Shown here: piece after piece, positions 11,387 to 20,273 of the stretch | Layout: each line of letters starts with the position of its first letter | How positions within the stretch are numbered: the stretch's first letter is position 1 | Notes under the pieces: model-generated | What the model was told of the DNA's origin: nothing | Database searches by the model: none | The model's input: the letters and a program-made list of their open reading frames with translations, nothing else | Made by a program: the position numbers and the translations under genes | DNA from: Sporichthyaceae bacterium | GTDB taxonomy: Bacteria > Actinomycetota > Actinomycetes > Sporichthyales > Sporichthyaceae | DNA: 45,678 nucleotides | Direction of reading: 5' to 3' | Assembly: GCA_036493475.1 (NCBI GenBank) | Contig: DASXPS010000070.1 | Coordinates: 1 to 45,678 of the forward strand

Positions 11387-11671
11387 ATGCGGGGGCGCCT
11401 CTTTCTCGCGCTCGTCGCAGTGCTGGTGCTCTGTGTGCTGTTCTCCCGGGGCGACCGCCGCCGCGGGCATTACCTGGCCGGAAAGGCTCGGCGGTTGCGG
11501 CGGGCTTTCCTCATCGCCACCGCGATCTCCGTGTTGATCGACGCGGTAGCCATCGCCAGCGGCGGCGTGTCCGGTGCCCGCGATGTCTGCATCTTGCTGG
11601 CGACCACCGCGGTTCCCTTCACCTACCTGTACTGGCGCTTCGGCGGTTCCTTCAAGTTCAGGCGAGAATGA
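11387..11671 (+). CDS. Small integral membrane protein, unknown function
   Basis: 94 aa. It starts 3 nt after the stop of hydrolase copy 3, and its TGA overlaps the ATG of the next gene (ATGA), so it lies inside the same transcription unit. Three hydrophobic stretches are visible: residues 4-19, about 41-58 and about 66-84. A strongly basic loop (RGDRRRGHYLAGKARRLRR) separates the first two, which predicts that this loop is cytoplasmic. I recognise no family. Confidence 0.65.
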   Translation: MRGRLFLALVAVLVLCVLFSRGDRRRGHYLAGKARRLRRAFLIATAISVLIDAVAIASGGVSGARDVCILLATTAVPFTYLYWRFGGSFKFRRE

Positions 11672-12837
11672 TCGACGTGGGGGATGCCTACGGTTTCGAC
11701 GATCTCGACCTTTCCGCACTGCACCGCCGGCACAGCATGAAGTGGCGGGCCTACCCGCCGGACGTGCTGCCCGCCTGGGTGGCCGAGATGGACTTCGACA
11801 TCGCGCCGCCGATCGCCGCGGCGGTGCGCGACTCGCTGGCCCGCGGCGGGGACTTCGGCTACGCCGTCGACCTGGTGGCCCCGGAACTGTCCGAGGCCTT
11901 CAGCGGATTCGCCGCGCGCCGCTGGGGCTGGCACGTCGAGCCGGACCGCGTCGTACTGCTGCGCGATGTGATGCGCGGCGTCGAGTTGTGGATCGAAAGG
12001 TTCACCGCGCCCGGCGACGGCGTGGTGATCACCTCGCCGGTCTACTACCCGTTCCTGGAGGGCACCCGAGCGGTACACCGGGAGGTGATCGAGGTACCGA
12101 TGGTGCGCGGCGGCGAACGCTGGGAGTTGGACCTCGACGGGTTGGACGCCGCGTTCCGTCGGCACAAGCTGTTCCTGCTCTGCAACCCGCACAACCCGGT
12201 GGGCCGTGCGTATACCGAGTCAGAACTGCGTGCCCTCGGTGAACTGATTGTCCGTCACAACGTGCGGGTGGTCTCCGACGAGATCCACGCGCCGTTGGTG
12301 TTCGCCCCGCACCGGCACATCCCGTTCGCCGCGCTGTCCGAGCAGATCGCGGCGCGCACGCTGACCCTGCACTCGGCCACCAAGGCCTGGAGCCTGGCCG
12401 GACTGCACGCCGCGGTCGCGGTCTGCGGCAACGCCGAGGACGACGCCTGGCTGCGCGGGCTGAGCTATCGGCACCGCGGCGCGGCGAGCATTCTGGGCAT
12501 CGACGCCGCGGTGGCCGCGTTCTCCGCCGGCGAGGGGTGGCTGGACGCGTTGCTGATCCATTTGACCGCGGCGCGCGACCACCTCGCGGAGGAGTTGCGC
12601 ACCCGGCTGCCGGGGATCGAGTGGTTCCTGCCGGAGGCCACCTACCTGGCCTGGTTGGACGCCAGGGGGCTGAGCCTGGGCCCGAACCCGCAGCAGGTGT
12701 TCCTGACCCGGGGTCGGGTGGCGCTCAACGAGGGCGCCACGTTCGGGCAGACCGGGGACGGCTTCGTGCGACTGAATTTCGGCACGTCGCGGGCGGTGAT
12801 CAGCCGGGTGATCGACAGGATGGTGGCGAGTCTGTGA
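11668..12837 (+). CDS. PLP-dependent aminotransferase class I/II, PatB/MalY type (probable cystathionine beta-lyase)
   Basis: 389 aa, fold-type I PLP enzyme. Features of the PatB/MalY group: the N-terminal HSMKWR and LPAWVAEMDF motifs, the YYPF segment, CNPHNPVGR, SDEIHAPLVF (Asp for the pyridine nitrogen) and the Schiff-base lysine in SATKAWSLAGLH. The group cleaves C-S bonds of cystathionine or other Cys S-conjugates to thiol, pyruvate and ammonia; the exact substrate is inferred. The ATG overlaps the stop of the small membrane protein gene, and its TGA overlaps a P450-like stub at 12834. A 62-nt segment of this gene (12544-12605) has a diverged copy at 13776-13837. Confidence 0.88.
   Translation: MIDVGDAYGFDDLDLSALHRRHSMKWRAYPPDVLPAWVAEMDFDIAPPIAAAVRDSLARGGDFGYAVDLVAPELSEAFSGFAARRWGWHVEPDRVVLLRDVMRGVELWIERFTAPGDGVVITSPVYYPFLEGTRAVHREVIEVPMVRGGERWELDLDGLDAAFRRHKLFLLCNPHNPVGRAYTESELRALGELIVRHNVRVVSDEIHAPLVFAPHRHIPFAALSEQIAARTLTLHSATKAWSLAGLHAAVAVCGNAEDDAWLRGLSYRHRGAASILGIDAAVAAFSAGEGWLDALLIHLTAARDHLAEELRTRLPGIEWFLPEATYLAWLDARGLSLGPNPQQVFLTRGRVALNEGATFGQTGDGFVRLNFGTSRAVISRVIDRMVASL
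12544..12605 (+). repeat. 62-nt segment of the aminotransferase gene duplicated at 13776
   Basis: Parent copy of a direct repeat inside the PatB/MalY-type gene; aligned by eye it differs from 13776-13837 at 5 of 62 positions. Confidence 0.8.
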
Positions 12838-12940
12838 GCGAACCGCTCGTGCTCAACCCGCTCACCCCGGCTTCATCGACGATCCGTACCCGCACTACAC
12901 CGAGCTGATCCGAGAGCCCGCCTTCCGCCGCCCCCCGCCG
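12834..12940 (+). pseudogene. Frameshifted stub resembling a cytochrome P450 N-terminus
   Basis: GTG 12834 overlaps the aminotransferase stop (GTGA) and begins VSEPLVLNPLTP. About 12 codons in, a single missing base near 12875 breaks the frame. In the next frame the sequence continues GFIDDPYPHYTELIREPAF. Together these read like the start of an actinobacterial P450 (NPL.P.F..DPYPHY..LR). No heme-binding region follows; the opposite-strand lipoprotein gene ends at 12950. I interpret it as the relic of a P450 gene once coupled to the aminotransferase. The match is by memory of the family, not by search. Confidence 0.5.
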
Positions 12941-12949
12941 ATCGTCGGG

Positions 12950-13609
12950 TCAGGACTGCGGCAGCTTCAACGTGATGCGAGCGGTGCCGATCGGGAAGTT
13001 CTCCTTGAGCGCGTCCGTCTTGTAGGTCTGGTCCAGCAGTTTCGCGGCCCCGTCGGTGAGGCCGACCTTGGTGCCGTATAGCACCGCGGTGCCGGCCGAC
13101 TTGTCCACCTTCAGCGGCTCCAAAGTGGCGCCGTTGAGGATGAACAACGGGGTGTCGTGTACCACCGACTTGCCGTTGGCCGACACGTCGCCGTAGAGCA
13201 GCGACTGTCCGGCGTCGACCACGAAATCGGTCAGCTCGACCGTGGTCTTGCCGTCGGAGAGGCTGATCCCGCTGCCGTCGTGGAAGATCGTGCTCTCCAC
13301 ATACGGTTCACGGGTGCCGGGGGTGTAGTAGGTCGCGGCGCCGCCGGTGATCGGAAAGGCAAGGGTGCCGCTCTTCAGCGTGGCCTTACCGAGCACGCCC
13401 GGGGTGAGCTTGAGGGACTTCAGACCGTCGAGGAACGACTGGTCGAGGATCACCTCGGTCTTCTCCCCCTGCAGGTTGCTGATGTTGGCCACCGGGCCGG
13501 CGGGCACATCGGCCGCGTTGGCGGTGGAATCGCTGCCGCACGCGCTCAGCGAGAGCGCCACGGTCGCGGCCGCCGCACCCGCGGCGAGGACTTTGATGGT
13601 TGAACGCAT
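12950..13609 (-). CDS. Secreted lipoprotein, unknown function
   Basis: 219 aa. The ATG at 13609 is preferred to an upstream start at 13624 because MRSTIK leads directly into a hydrophobic core and a lipobox ending SLSAC (Cys about residue 24). Lipidation and attachment to the outer face of the membrane are expected. The mature part (about 195 aa) has alternating hydrophobic residues suggesting beta structure, for example SGTLAFPITGG and KTTVELTDFVVDAG. It contains no Cys besides the lipobox one. GGAGG lies upstream of the start. I do not recognise the family. It is monocistronic and convergent with the preceding gene. Confidence 0.82.
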   Translation of the reverse strand: MRSTIKVLAAGAAAATVALSLSACGSDSTANAADVPAGPVANISNLQGEKTEVILDQSFLDGLKSLKLTPGVLGKATLKSGTLAFPITGGAATYYTPGTREPYVESTIFHDGSGISLSDGKTTVELTDFVVDAGQSLLYGDVSANGKSVVHDTPLFILNGATLEPLKVDKSAGTAVLYGTKVGLTDGAAKLLDQTYKTDALKENFPIGTARITLKLPQS

Positions 13610-13775
13610 GAGTGTTTCCTCCACATGGTCGAGTACCTGGGATTCGTGCCCCCAAGGGGGCCGGACGCCTGATGGCAGGTACTCACAGCGGTTCGTGTCC
13701 CAACCGTGACCGGGCCGATGCGCTGCTCACATGACGTCAGAAATCATCGACGGGCGAATCGAGCGACGTCGTGGC

Positions 13776-13837
13776 GATGCGCTGCTGGTCTATTTGACCG
13801 CGGCGCGCGACCACCTGGCGGAGGAGTTGCGCACCCG
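13776..13837 (+). repeat. Orphan 62-nt fragment similar to the PatB/MalY-type gene
   Basis: 57 of 62 bases match 12544-12605 by eye. Translated in the same frame the two differ only Ile to Val and His to Tyr, the pattern expected of a diverged coding paralogue rather than a fresh copy. No further similarity is seen on either side. A long palindrome starts five bases later. Confidence 0.75.
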
Positions 13838-13841
13838 TCCG

Positions 13842-13893
13842 CTCATGGCGTGTGGGGCTATCAACGCCCGCCGATACCCCGACACGCCATGAG
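13842..13893 (-). terminator. Long palindrome after the polyprenyl synthase gene (probable terminator)
   Basis: Perfect 12-bp outer arms 13842-13853 and 13882-13893, extended inward by GGGG/CCCC and TATC/GATA pairs with single-base bulges, around a loop of about 10 nt. It sits 13 nt beyond the stop of the minus-strand polyprenyl synthase gene, the end of the nuo transcription unit. There is no T-tract. A REP-like repeated element is the alternative. Confidence 0.65.
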
Positions 13894-13905
13894 AGGTGCG
13901 GGGGG

Positions 13906-14910
13906 TTAGACGCTGCGGTCCACCACGGCGTCGCAGAGGAACTCCAGGATCGCCCGGGCGGGTACGTCGGGCAGGCGCGCCAACACCCGGCGGGCGTCGT
14001 CCGCCCACGCCCGCACGTCGGCGCGGGCGGCGTCCATGGCCGGGTGTGCGCGCAGCAGGTCCAGCGCCTCGGCGTGCTTGGCGTCGTCGGTCAGGTCGGC
14101 GCGCAGCAGTTCCTGCAGCCGGGCGTCGGCCGGGTCGGTCGACGCCAGCGCGTGCAACACCGGCAACGTCGGCACACCCTCACGCAGGTCGGTGCCCGGC
14201 GTCTTGCCGGACTCCGCCGAGGTGCTGGCCACGTCCAGCAGGTCGTCGGAAAGCTGGAAGGCGATGCCGATGCGCTCACCGAACCGGGTCAACTGGTCGA
14301 CCACCTGCTCCTCGGCGCCGGCCAGCATGGACCCGAACCGGGCGCAGGTGGCGATCAGCGAGCCGGTCTTGTCCGCGACCACCTGCATGTAGTGCTCGAG
14401 CGGGTCGTCGGACTCGCCGGGACCCACGGTCTCCCGGATCTGACCGGTACACAGCCGCTCGAAGGTGCGCGCCTGGATGCGCACGCACTCCGGGCCGAGG
14501 TCGGCCAGCAGGTCCGAGGCGCGGGCGAACAAGAAGTCCCCGGTGAGGATGGCGATGGAGTTGCCCCACCGCGCGTTGGCGCTCTCGGCACCCCGGCGCA
14601 CGGTCGCCTCGTCCATCACGTCGTCGTGGTACAGCGTGCCGAGATGGGTCAGCTCGCAGACCACCGCCGCGGCCGGGATGCCCGGTGCCTGCGGGTTGCC
14701 GAAGTGCGAGGCCAGCAGCACCAGCAGCGGCCGGAACCGCTTGCCGCCCGCCTCGACGAGGTGTCGCGAGGTCTCGGTGACGAATGGGTAATCGGCCTTC
14801 AACGCGTCGATGAGCAGGATCTCGATGGCATCCATGCCCGTTCGCAGGTCCTCGATCAACGCCGGATCGGCAGCTTCGAGTTCGGGGTCCAACCCCAAGC
14901 TGCTCTTCAC
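13906..14910 (-). CDS. Trans-polyprenyl diphosphate synthase (menaquinone side chain)
   Basis: 334 aa from GTG 14910, 22 nt after the nuoN stop, with a G-rich ribosome-binding site about 6 nt upstream. Class I isoprenyl diphosphate synthase with both Asp-rich motifs: first in LYHDDVMDEA, second in QLSDDLLDVAS, plus GGKRFRPLL near the N-terminus. It condenses isopentenyl diphosphate onto an allylic primer. The surrounding quinone-oxidoreductase, menG and menF genes make a heptaprenyl- or longer-chain enzyme for menaquinone the best guess. Chain length cannot be read with confidence from the sequence. It is the last gene of the nuo unit. Confidence 0.9.
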   Translation of the reverse strand: MKSSLGLDPELEAADPALIEDLRTGMDAIEILLIDALKADYPFVTETSRHLVEAGGKRFRPLLVLLASHFGNPQAPGIPAAAVVCELTHLGTLYHDDVMDEATVRRGAESANARWGNSIAILTGDFLFARASDLLADLGPECVRIQARTFERLCTGQIRETVGPGESDDPLEHYMQVVADKTGSLIATCARFGSMLAGAEEQVVDQLTRFGERIGIAFQLSDDLLDVASTSAESGKTPGTDLREGVPTLPVLHALASTDPADARLQELLRADLTDDAKHAEALDLLRAHPAMDAARADVRAWADDARRVLARLPDVPARAILEFLCDAVVDRSV

Positions 14911-14932
14911 GGCGCGCCCCCGAAGATTCGAA

Positions 14933-16501
14933 TCAGTGGACGAAATAAGCGGCGTTGTTGGCCAGGTCCAGCACCGGTTGTGGCGCGACACCCAGGACAA
15001 CGGTAACCGCCACGCCCAGGCCGACCGCCACCGTGGTCATCGGAGAGGGCACCACCACCCGGGGGCCGTCGCTCAGCGGGGCGGAGAAGAACATCAACAC
15101 GATCACCCGGACGTAGAAGAACGCGGCGATCGCGCTGGACAACACTCCGACCACCACCAGCGGGGTGGCGCCGGCCGAGACGGCCGCGGAGAACACCGCG
15201 AACTTCCCGGCAAAACCGCTGGTCAGCGGGATTCCGGCGAACGCCAGCAGGAGTAGCGCGAAGGTGCCCGCCACCACCGGCGAACGCCGGCCCAGCCCGG
15301 CCCACTGGGACAAGTGGGTGGCCTCGCCGCCCGCGTCGCGCACCAGGCCGACGATGGCAAATGCGGCGATCGTGGCGAAGCCGTAGGTGGCCAGGTAGAA
15401 CAGCGTGGCCGACAGGCCCTTCTGGTTGGTCGCGGCCACCCCGACCAGGATGAACCCGGCGTGCGCGATCGAGGAGTAGGCCAGCATGCGCTTGACGTCG
15501 GTCTGCACGATCGCGACCAGCGCACCGAAGATCATGGTGGCGATGGCGACCGCCCAGATCATCGGGTGCCAGTCCCACTTCGCCCCGCCCAGCGCCACGT
15601 AGTAGACGCGCAGCAGCGCACCGAACGCGGAGACCTTGGTGGCCGCGGACATGAAGGCGGTGATCGGGGTGGGCGCACCCTGGTACACGTCCGGGGTCCA
15701 GGCGTGGAACGGCACCGCGCCGACCTTGAACAGCAGGCCGACGCCGAGCAGCGCCATGCCGATCAGCAGCAGCGCGTCGTTGTCCGCACTGCCGGAGACC
15801 GCGGCGTCGATGTCGGACAGGCGCACCGAGCCCGCGTAGCCATAGAGCATGGCCACGCCGTAGAGGAAGAACGCCGAGGAGAAGGCGCCGAGCAAGAAGT
15901 ACTTCATCGCCGCCTCCTGGGAGAGCAGGCGGCGGCGGCGGGCCAGCCCGCACAGCAGGTACAGCGGCAGCGAGAGCACCTCGAGCGCGATGAACATCAG
16001 CAGCAGGTCGTTGGCCGCGGGGAAGACCAGCATGCCGCCGATGGAGAACATCAGCAGCGGGAAGACCTCGGTCTGTACCCAGCCGGTCGCGTCGGACTGT
16101 CGCTCCGCCGCGGAGCCGGGCACGGTGGCGCCCTGCGTGGCGAACGCACCGCCCGGGTCCACCCGCCGCTCGGCCATCAGCAGCACGGCGAGGATGCCGA
16201 GCAGCAGGATCGTGCCCTGCAGGAACAGCGTGGTGCCGTCAATCGCGATCGCGCCGACCGCATCGATGCTTGCGTGCCCGTGCAGCGTGCACACCGCGAT
16301 GAACGCGGCGAGCAGACCGGCCAGGCAGAGAAGCACCTGCAGGAACAGGCGGTTGCGCCGCGGTGCCAGCGCCTCGATCAGCACGCCGACGGTGGCGATT
16401 CCGAACACGATCAGGATCGGCGAGAGCTCGTAGTACTCGATGTGCGGCGCCGGGATCATCGGCGGCAGATTGGGATCACGCGTCAGCGGCAGCAGCATCA
16501 T
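14933..16501 (-). CDS. nuoN: NADH-quinone oxidoreductase subunit N
   Basis: 522-aa polytopic membrane subunit of complex I, one of three antiporter-like proton-pumping subunits. It starts at ATG 16501, overlapping the nuoM stop (ATGA). Family motifs include SLPLYLL, the pump helix FKVGAVPFHAWTPDVYQGAP with its conserved Lys, and VKRMLAYSSIAHAGF. The insert at about residues 110-150 is polar and absent from E. coli NuoN. In the operon it follows nuoM and precedes the polyprenyl synthase gene. Confidence 0.95.
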   Translation of the reverse strand: MMLLPLTRDPNLPPMIPAPHIEYYELSPILIVFGIATVGVLIEALAPRRNRLFLQVLLCLAGLLAAFIAVCTLHGHASIDAVGAIAIDGTTLFLQGTILLLGILAVLLMAERRVDPGGAFATQGATVPGSAAERQSDATGWVQTEVFPLLMFSIGGMLVFPAANDLLLMFIALEVLSLPLYLLCGLARRRRLLSQEAAMKYFLLGAFSSAFFLYGVAMLYGYAGSVRLSDIDAAVSGSADNDALLLIGMALLGVGLLFKVGAVPFHAWTPDVYQGAPTPITAFMSAATKVSAFGALLRVYYVALGGAKWDWHPMIWAVAIATMIFGALVAIVQTDVKRMLAYSSIAHAGFILVGVAATNQKGLSATLFYLATYGFATIAAFAIVGLVRDAGGEATHLSQWAGLGRRSPVVAGTFALLLLAFAGIPLTSGFAGKFAVFSAAVSAGATPLVVVGVLSSAIAAFFYVRVIVLMFFSAPLSDGPRVVVPSPMTTVAVGLGVAVTVVLGVAPQPVLDLANNAAYFVH

Positions 16502-18054
16502 TTGTTGGCTCCAGCAAGTGCCGCATCGTGCGCCGGCGTGGGATCGGATACGGACACGCCGTGCAACGTCCGGTCCACGGTCGGGTTGATGTAGTCCAGC
16601 AACGGCTTCGGGAAGAAGCCGAGCGCCACGATCACCACCATCACCGGGCCGACGACGAGCAGTTCCCACGCGCGTAGGTCCGGGGTGTTCTCCGTCTCCG
16701 GCGTCAGCTCGCCGGTCATCGTGCGTTGGTAGTAGATCAGCACGTACAACGCGGCCAGCACCACCGCGGCCACCGACACCAGACCGGCCGCCGGGTAGCG
16801 GGTGAACGTGCCGACCAGCACCATGAACTCGCTGATGAACGTCGACATGCCGGGCAACGACAGGTTGGCCAGGCCCGCGAACATCAACGAGCCCGCGAGC
16901 AACGGGGCCACCTTCTGGATGCCGCCGTACGCGGAGATCATCCGCGAGCCGCGCCGGGACATCATGAACGAGGCGGCGAAGAACAGCCCCGCGGTGGCGA
17001 ACGCGTGGTTGACCATGTACAGCGTCGAGCCGCCCTGGCCCTGAGAGGTCATCACAAAGATGCCGAGCACGATGAACCCGAAGTGGGACACCGACATGTA
17101 GGCGATCAGCCGCTTCATGTCCGCCTGGCCGATGGCCAGCAGCGCGCCGTAGATGATGCTGATCACCGCGAACACCACGATGGTCGGGGCGAACCAGCGT
17201 GATGCCTCCGGGAACAGCGGCAGGCACAGGTGGATCATCCCGAACACCCCGACCTTGTCGAGGATGCCGGACAACAGCACCGCGTTGCTCGGTGTGGCCT
17301 CCGCCGCCGCGTCCGGCAGCCAGGTGTGGAACGGCCACAGCGGCGCCTTGATGGCGAAGGCGATGAACAGCGCCATGAACATCCAGCGCGCGGTGTGCAG
17401 GCCGAAGTCGTAGCCGATCAGGTTCGGCAGCAGGTAGGCCTTCTCCCCACCCGGTCCGGCGAAGTACAGCCAAATCACGCCGACCAACATGAGCAGGCCG
17501 CCGAGCAGGTTGTAGAGCAGGAACTTGACCGCCGCGTACTGCCGTTGCGGGCCGCCGTAGCGCCCGATAAGGTAGTACATCGGGATCAGCATGGCCTCGA
17601 ACAGCACGTAGAACAGGAACACGTCCAGGGCAGCGAACTGGCCGATGGCCATCGCCTCGAGCACCAGCATCATCGACACGAACAGGCCCGTGCTGCCGCC
17701 ACCGATGGCCGGCTGCGCGTTCTCCCCGACCTCCAGCTCGGTCCAGGAGCCGAGCATCACGATCGGCATCAGTGCCGCGGTGAGCAGCACCATGACCATG
17801 CCGATGCCGTCCACGCCGAGGGCGTAGGAGACACCGAACTGCCGAATCCAGGCGTGGTTCTCCACCAGCTGGTACTGCGGACCCTTGGCGTCGAACTCGA
17901 TGGCCGCCCCGATCGCGAACCCGAGGGTGATCAGTGTGGTGAGCAGACCGATCTGCTTGGCCCGCACGGACGTGCGCTGCGGCACGAACGCGGCGAGCAC
18001 CGCGCCGGCCAGCGGGACGGCGGCCGTGACGGTCAGCCAGGGAAAGTTCGACAC
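16498..18054 (-). CDS. nuoM: NADH-quinone oxidoreductase subunit M
   Basis: 518 aa, second antiporter-like membrane subunit of complex I. GTG 18054 is chosen because AGGAGA lies 5 nt upstream and the first helix (FPWLTVTAAVPLAGAVLAAF) follows at once; the frame stays open for a further 549 nt upstream but only across nuoL. Conserved features include the Glu-bearing helix VLFEAMLIPMYYLIG, the Lys helix AIKAPLWPFHTWLPDAAAEA and MKRLIAYMSVSHFGF. It begins 8 nt after the nuoL stop and overlaps nuoN. Confidence 0.95.
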   Translation of the reverse strand: MSNFPWLTVTAAVPLAGAVLAAFVPQRTSVRAKQIGLLTTLITLGFAIGAAIEFDAKGPQYQLVENHAWIRQFGVSYALGVDGIGMVMVLLTAALMPIVMLGSWTELEVGENAQPAIGGGSTGLFVSMMLVLEAMAIGQFAALDVFLFYVLFEAMLIPMYYLIGRYGGPQRQYAAVKFLLYNLLGGLLMLVGVIWLYFAGPGGEKAYLLPNLIGYDFGLHTARWMFMALFIAFAIKAPLWPFHTWLPDAAAEATPSNAVLLSGILDKVGVFGMIHLCLPLFPEASRWFAPTIVVFAVISIIYGALLAIGQADMKRLIAYMSVSHFGFIVLGIFVMTSQGQGGSTLYMVNHAFATAGLFFAASFMMSRRGSRMISAYGGIQKVAPLLAGSLMFAGLANLSLPGMSTFISEFMVLVGTFTRYPAAGLVSVAAVVLAALYVLIYYQRTMTGELTPETENTPDLRAWELLVVGPVMVVIVALGFFPKPLLDYINPTVDRTLHGVSVSDPTPAHDAALAGANK

Positions 18055-18062
18055 AGTCTCTC

Positions 18063-19964
18063 CTAGAGCCTGACCAGCAGGACCGCGATGATCATCACGG
18101 CCGCACCACCGAACATGGTCAATGCGTACGAGCGCACGAAGCCGGCCTGCAGCCGGCGGACCCGCCCGGCCGATCCGCCGAGCACCGCGGCCAACCCGTT
18201 GACCAGGCCATCCAGACCGCGGTTCTCCCACCAGACCAGGAATCGGGTGGCCCACTGACCGGGCCGCATCACCAACGCCTCGTTGATGGTGTCCTGGTAC
18301 ATGTCCGTGCGCACCGCGGTGACGACCGCCCCGGCCACTGGCGCGGTGCGCGGCACCGGGCGCTGCAGGTACATGACGAACGCGATGGCCAGGCCGACCA
18401 GCACCACCGCGAGGGTGCCGGCCAGGCTGGCCCACTGGGGCATGAACCTTTCTTTCTCGGTGTGCCCGACCACCGGTTCCAGCCACTTCACGATCTCGTT
18501 GTTGATCAGCAGCAGACCGCCCACGGCGGCACCCACGGCCAGCACCAGAATCGGCCCGGTCATCACGACCGGTGACTCGTGCGGGTGATCGTCCTCGTTC
18601 CACCGCTTCTCACCGAAGAACGTCAGGAACATGACCCGGCTCATGTAGAAGGCGGTGACACCCGCGCCGAGCAGCGCACAGACGCCCAGCCCGACGTTGT
18701 CGTTGAACGCCGCCTCGATGATCTTGTCCTTGGACCAGAAGCCCGCGAACGGCGGAATTCCGATGATCGCCAAATAGCCGACACCGAAGCAGGCGTAGGT
18801 GATCGGCATGTACTTGCGCAGGTGGCCGTAGCGACGCATGTCGGTGTTGTCGTTCATCCCGTGCATCACCGAACCGGCGGAGAGGAACAGGCCGGCCTTG
18901 AAGAAGCCGTGGGTGAGCAGGTGGAAGATGGCGAACGCGTAGCCGGCCGGACCCAGCCCGGCGGCCAACACCATGTACCCGATCTGACTCATCGTCGAGG
19001 CGGCCAGCGCCTTCTTGATGTCGTCCTTCGCGGTACCGATCAGCGCACCGAGCAACAGGGTGATCGCGCCGACGATGGCCACGGTGAGCCGGGCGTCGTG
19101 CGAGAGGTTGTAGATCGGCGCGGAGCGCACGATCAGGTACACGCCCGCGGTCACCATGGTGGCCGCGTGGATCAGCGCGGACACCGGGGTGGGACCGGCC
19201 ATGGCATCCAGCAGCCAGGCCTGCAGCGGGAACTGCGCGGACTTACCGACCGCACCGAGCAGCAACATCAGCCCGATCGCGGCGAGGATGCCGCGGCTGG
19301 AGTGCGGCGCCGCGGCGAACACATCGGAGAAGCCGAACGAGCCGTAGTTACGGAACATCAGGAACATCGCGACCATCAGGCCGATGTCCCCGACCCGGTT
19401 CATGATGAACGCCTTCTTGGCCGCGGTGGCGTACTCCGGCACGTGCTGCCAGAACCCGATCAGCAGGTAGGAGGCCAGGCCCACGCCCTCCCAACCGACG
19501 AACAGCAGCAGGTAGGAGTTGGCCAACACCAGCAGCAACATCGCGGCCACGAACAGGTTCATGTACGCGAAGAAGCGCCGTCGCCGGGGGTCGTGCGCCA
19601 GGTAGCCAACCGAGTACACGTGGATCAGGAAGCCGACGAAGGTGATCAGCAGCACGAAGCAGATGGACAGCTGGTCGACCTGGAAGCCCACGTCGAGGTG
19701 CATGCGGCCGGAGTCGATCCAGTTGTAGAAGTGCTGGTTGACCGCGCGGGACTGCGACTCCCGGTCGGTCAGCTTGACGAACTCCAGCAGACCGATCACG
19801 AACGAGCCGAACACGCTGGCGCAGCCGAGCAGGTGGGCCCGGGAGTCACCGCGCTTGCCACAGCAGAGCAGGATCGCCGCGCTGAACAGCGGGAAGGCGA
19901 TCATCAGCCAGGTCGCCGAGAAGATCCCGGTCGCGTTGGTCACCTGCTCACTTGCCAGATTCAT
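18063..19964 (-). CDS. nuoL: NADH-quinone oxidoreductase subunit L
   Basis: 633 aa, the distal antiporter-like proton-pumping subunit of complex I with the long lateral C-terminal helix. Landmarks: [67 protein letters not shown] and HAFFKAGLF-like [15 protein letters not shown]. The length is normal for the family. A 9-nt gap separates it from nuoK upstream. Confidence 0.96.
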   Translation of the reverse strand: MNLASEQVTNATGIFSATWLMIAFPLFSAAILLCCGKRGDSRAHLLGCASVFGSFVIGLLEFVKLTDRESQSRAVNQHFYNWIDSGRMHLDVGFQVDQLSICFVLLITFVGFLIHVYSVGYLAHDPRRRRFFAYMNLFVAAMLLLVLANSYLLLFVGWEGVGLASYLLIGFWQHVPEYATAAKKAFIMNRVGDIGLMVAMFLMFRNYGSFGFSDVFAAAPHSSRGILAAIGLMLLLGAVGKSAQFPLQAWLLDAMAGPTPVSALIHAATMVTAGVYLIVRSAPIYNLSHDARLTVAIVGAITLLLGALIGTAKDDIKKALAASTMSQIGYMVLAAGLGPAGYAFAIFHLLTHGFFKAGLFLSAGSVMHGMNDNTDMRRYGHLRKYMPITYACFGVGYLAIIGIPPFAGFWSKDKIIEAAFNDNVGLGVCALLGAGVTAFYMSRVMFLTFFGEKRWNEDDHPHESPVVMTGPILVLAVGAAVGGLLLINNEIVKWLEPVVGHTEKERFMPQWASLAGTLAVVLVGLAIAFVMYLQRPVPRTAPVAGAVVTAVRTDMYQDTINEALVMRPGQWATRFLVWWENRGLDGLVNGLAAVLGGSAGRVRRLQAGFVRSYALTMFGGAAVMIIAVLLVRL

Positions 19965-19973
19965 CGCTCGCCC

Positions 19974-20273
19974 TCAGTACTTCAGCAGGTTCGCGTCGTC
20001 GACCGAGGCCGAGCGTCGGGTCCGGAAGATGGTCACGATGATGGCCAGACCGACCACCACCTCCGCGGCGGCGACCACCATCACGAAGAACGCGATGATC
20101 TGCCCGTCGAGGTTGCCGTAGCGGCGGGAGAAGGTGACGAAGGACAGGTTCGCGGCGTTGAGCATCAGCTCCACGCACATGAACACGATGATCGCGTTGC
20201 GCCGGATCAGCACACCGGCCGCACCGATGGTGAACAGCAGCGCGGACAGGTACAGGTAATTGGCCGGGTTCAC
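19974..20273 (-). CDS. nuoK: NADH-quinone oxidoreductase subunit K
   Basis: 99 aa, three transmembrane helices, normal length. The membrane-embedded Glu residues of the proton channel are visible in [10 protein letters not shown] and [11 protein letters not shown]. The start overlaps the end of nuoJ by 4 nt. It is part of the E-channel region linking quinone reduction to the pumps. Confidence 0.95.
   Translation of the reverse strand: MNPANYLYLSALLFTIGAAGVLIRRNAIIVFMCVELMLNAANLSFVTFSRRYGNLDGQIIAFFVMVVAAAEVVVGLAIIVTIFRTRRSASVDDANLLKY

Noticed and set aside
13716-13732. Single CACATG (13727-13732) that resembles a regulon half-site
   Set aside because: The 6-mer 11 bp upstream is GATGCG, which does not fit, no -10 follows at the right offset, and no gene starts downstream on that strand.
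18055-18603. 183-codon N-terminal extension of the nuoM frame
   Set aside because: It runs across the nuoL gene and is Arg/Gly-rich; GTG 18054 has a good ribosome-binding site and gives the normal NuoM N-terminus.
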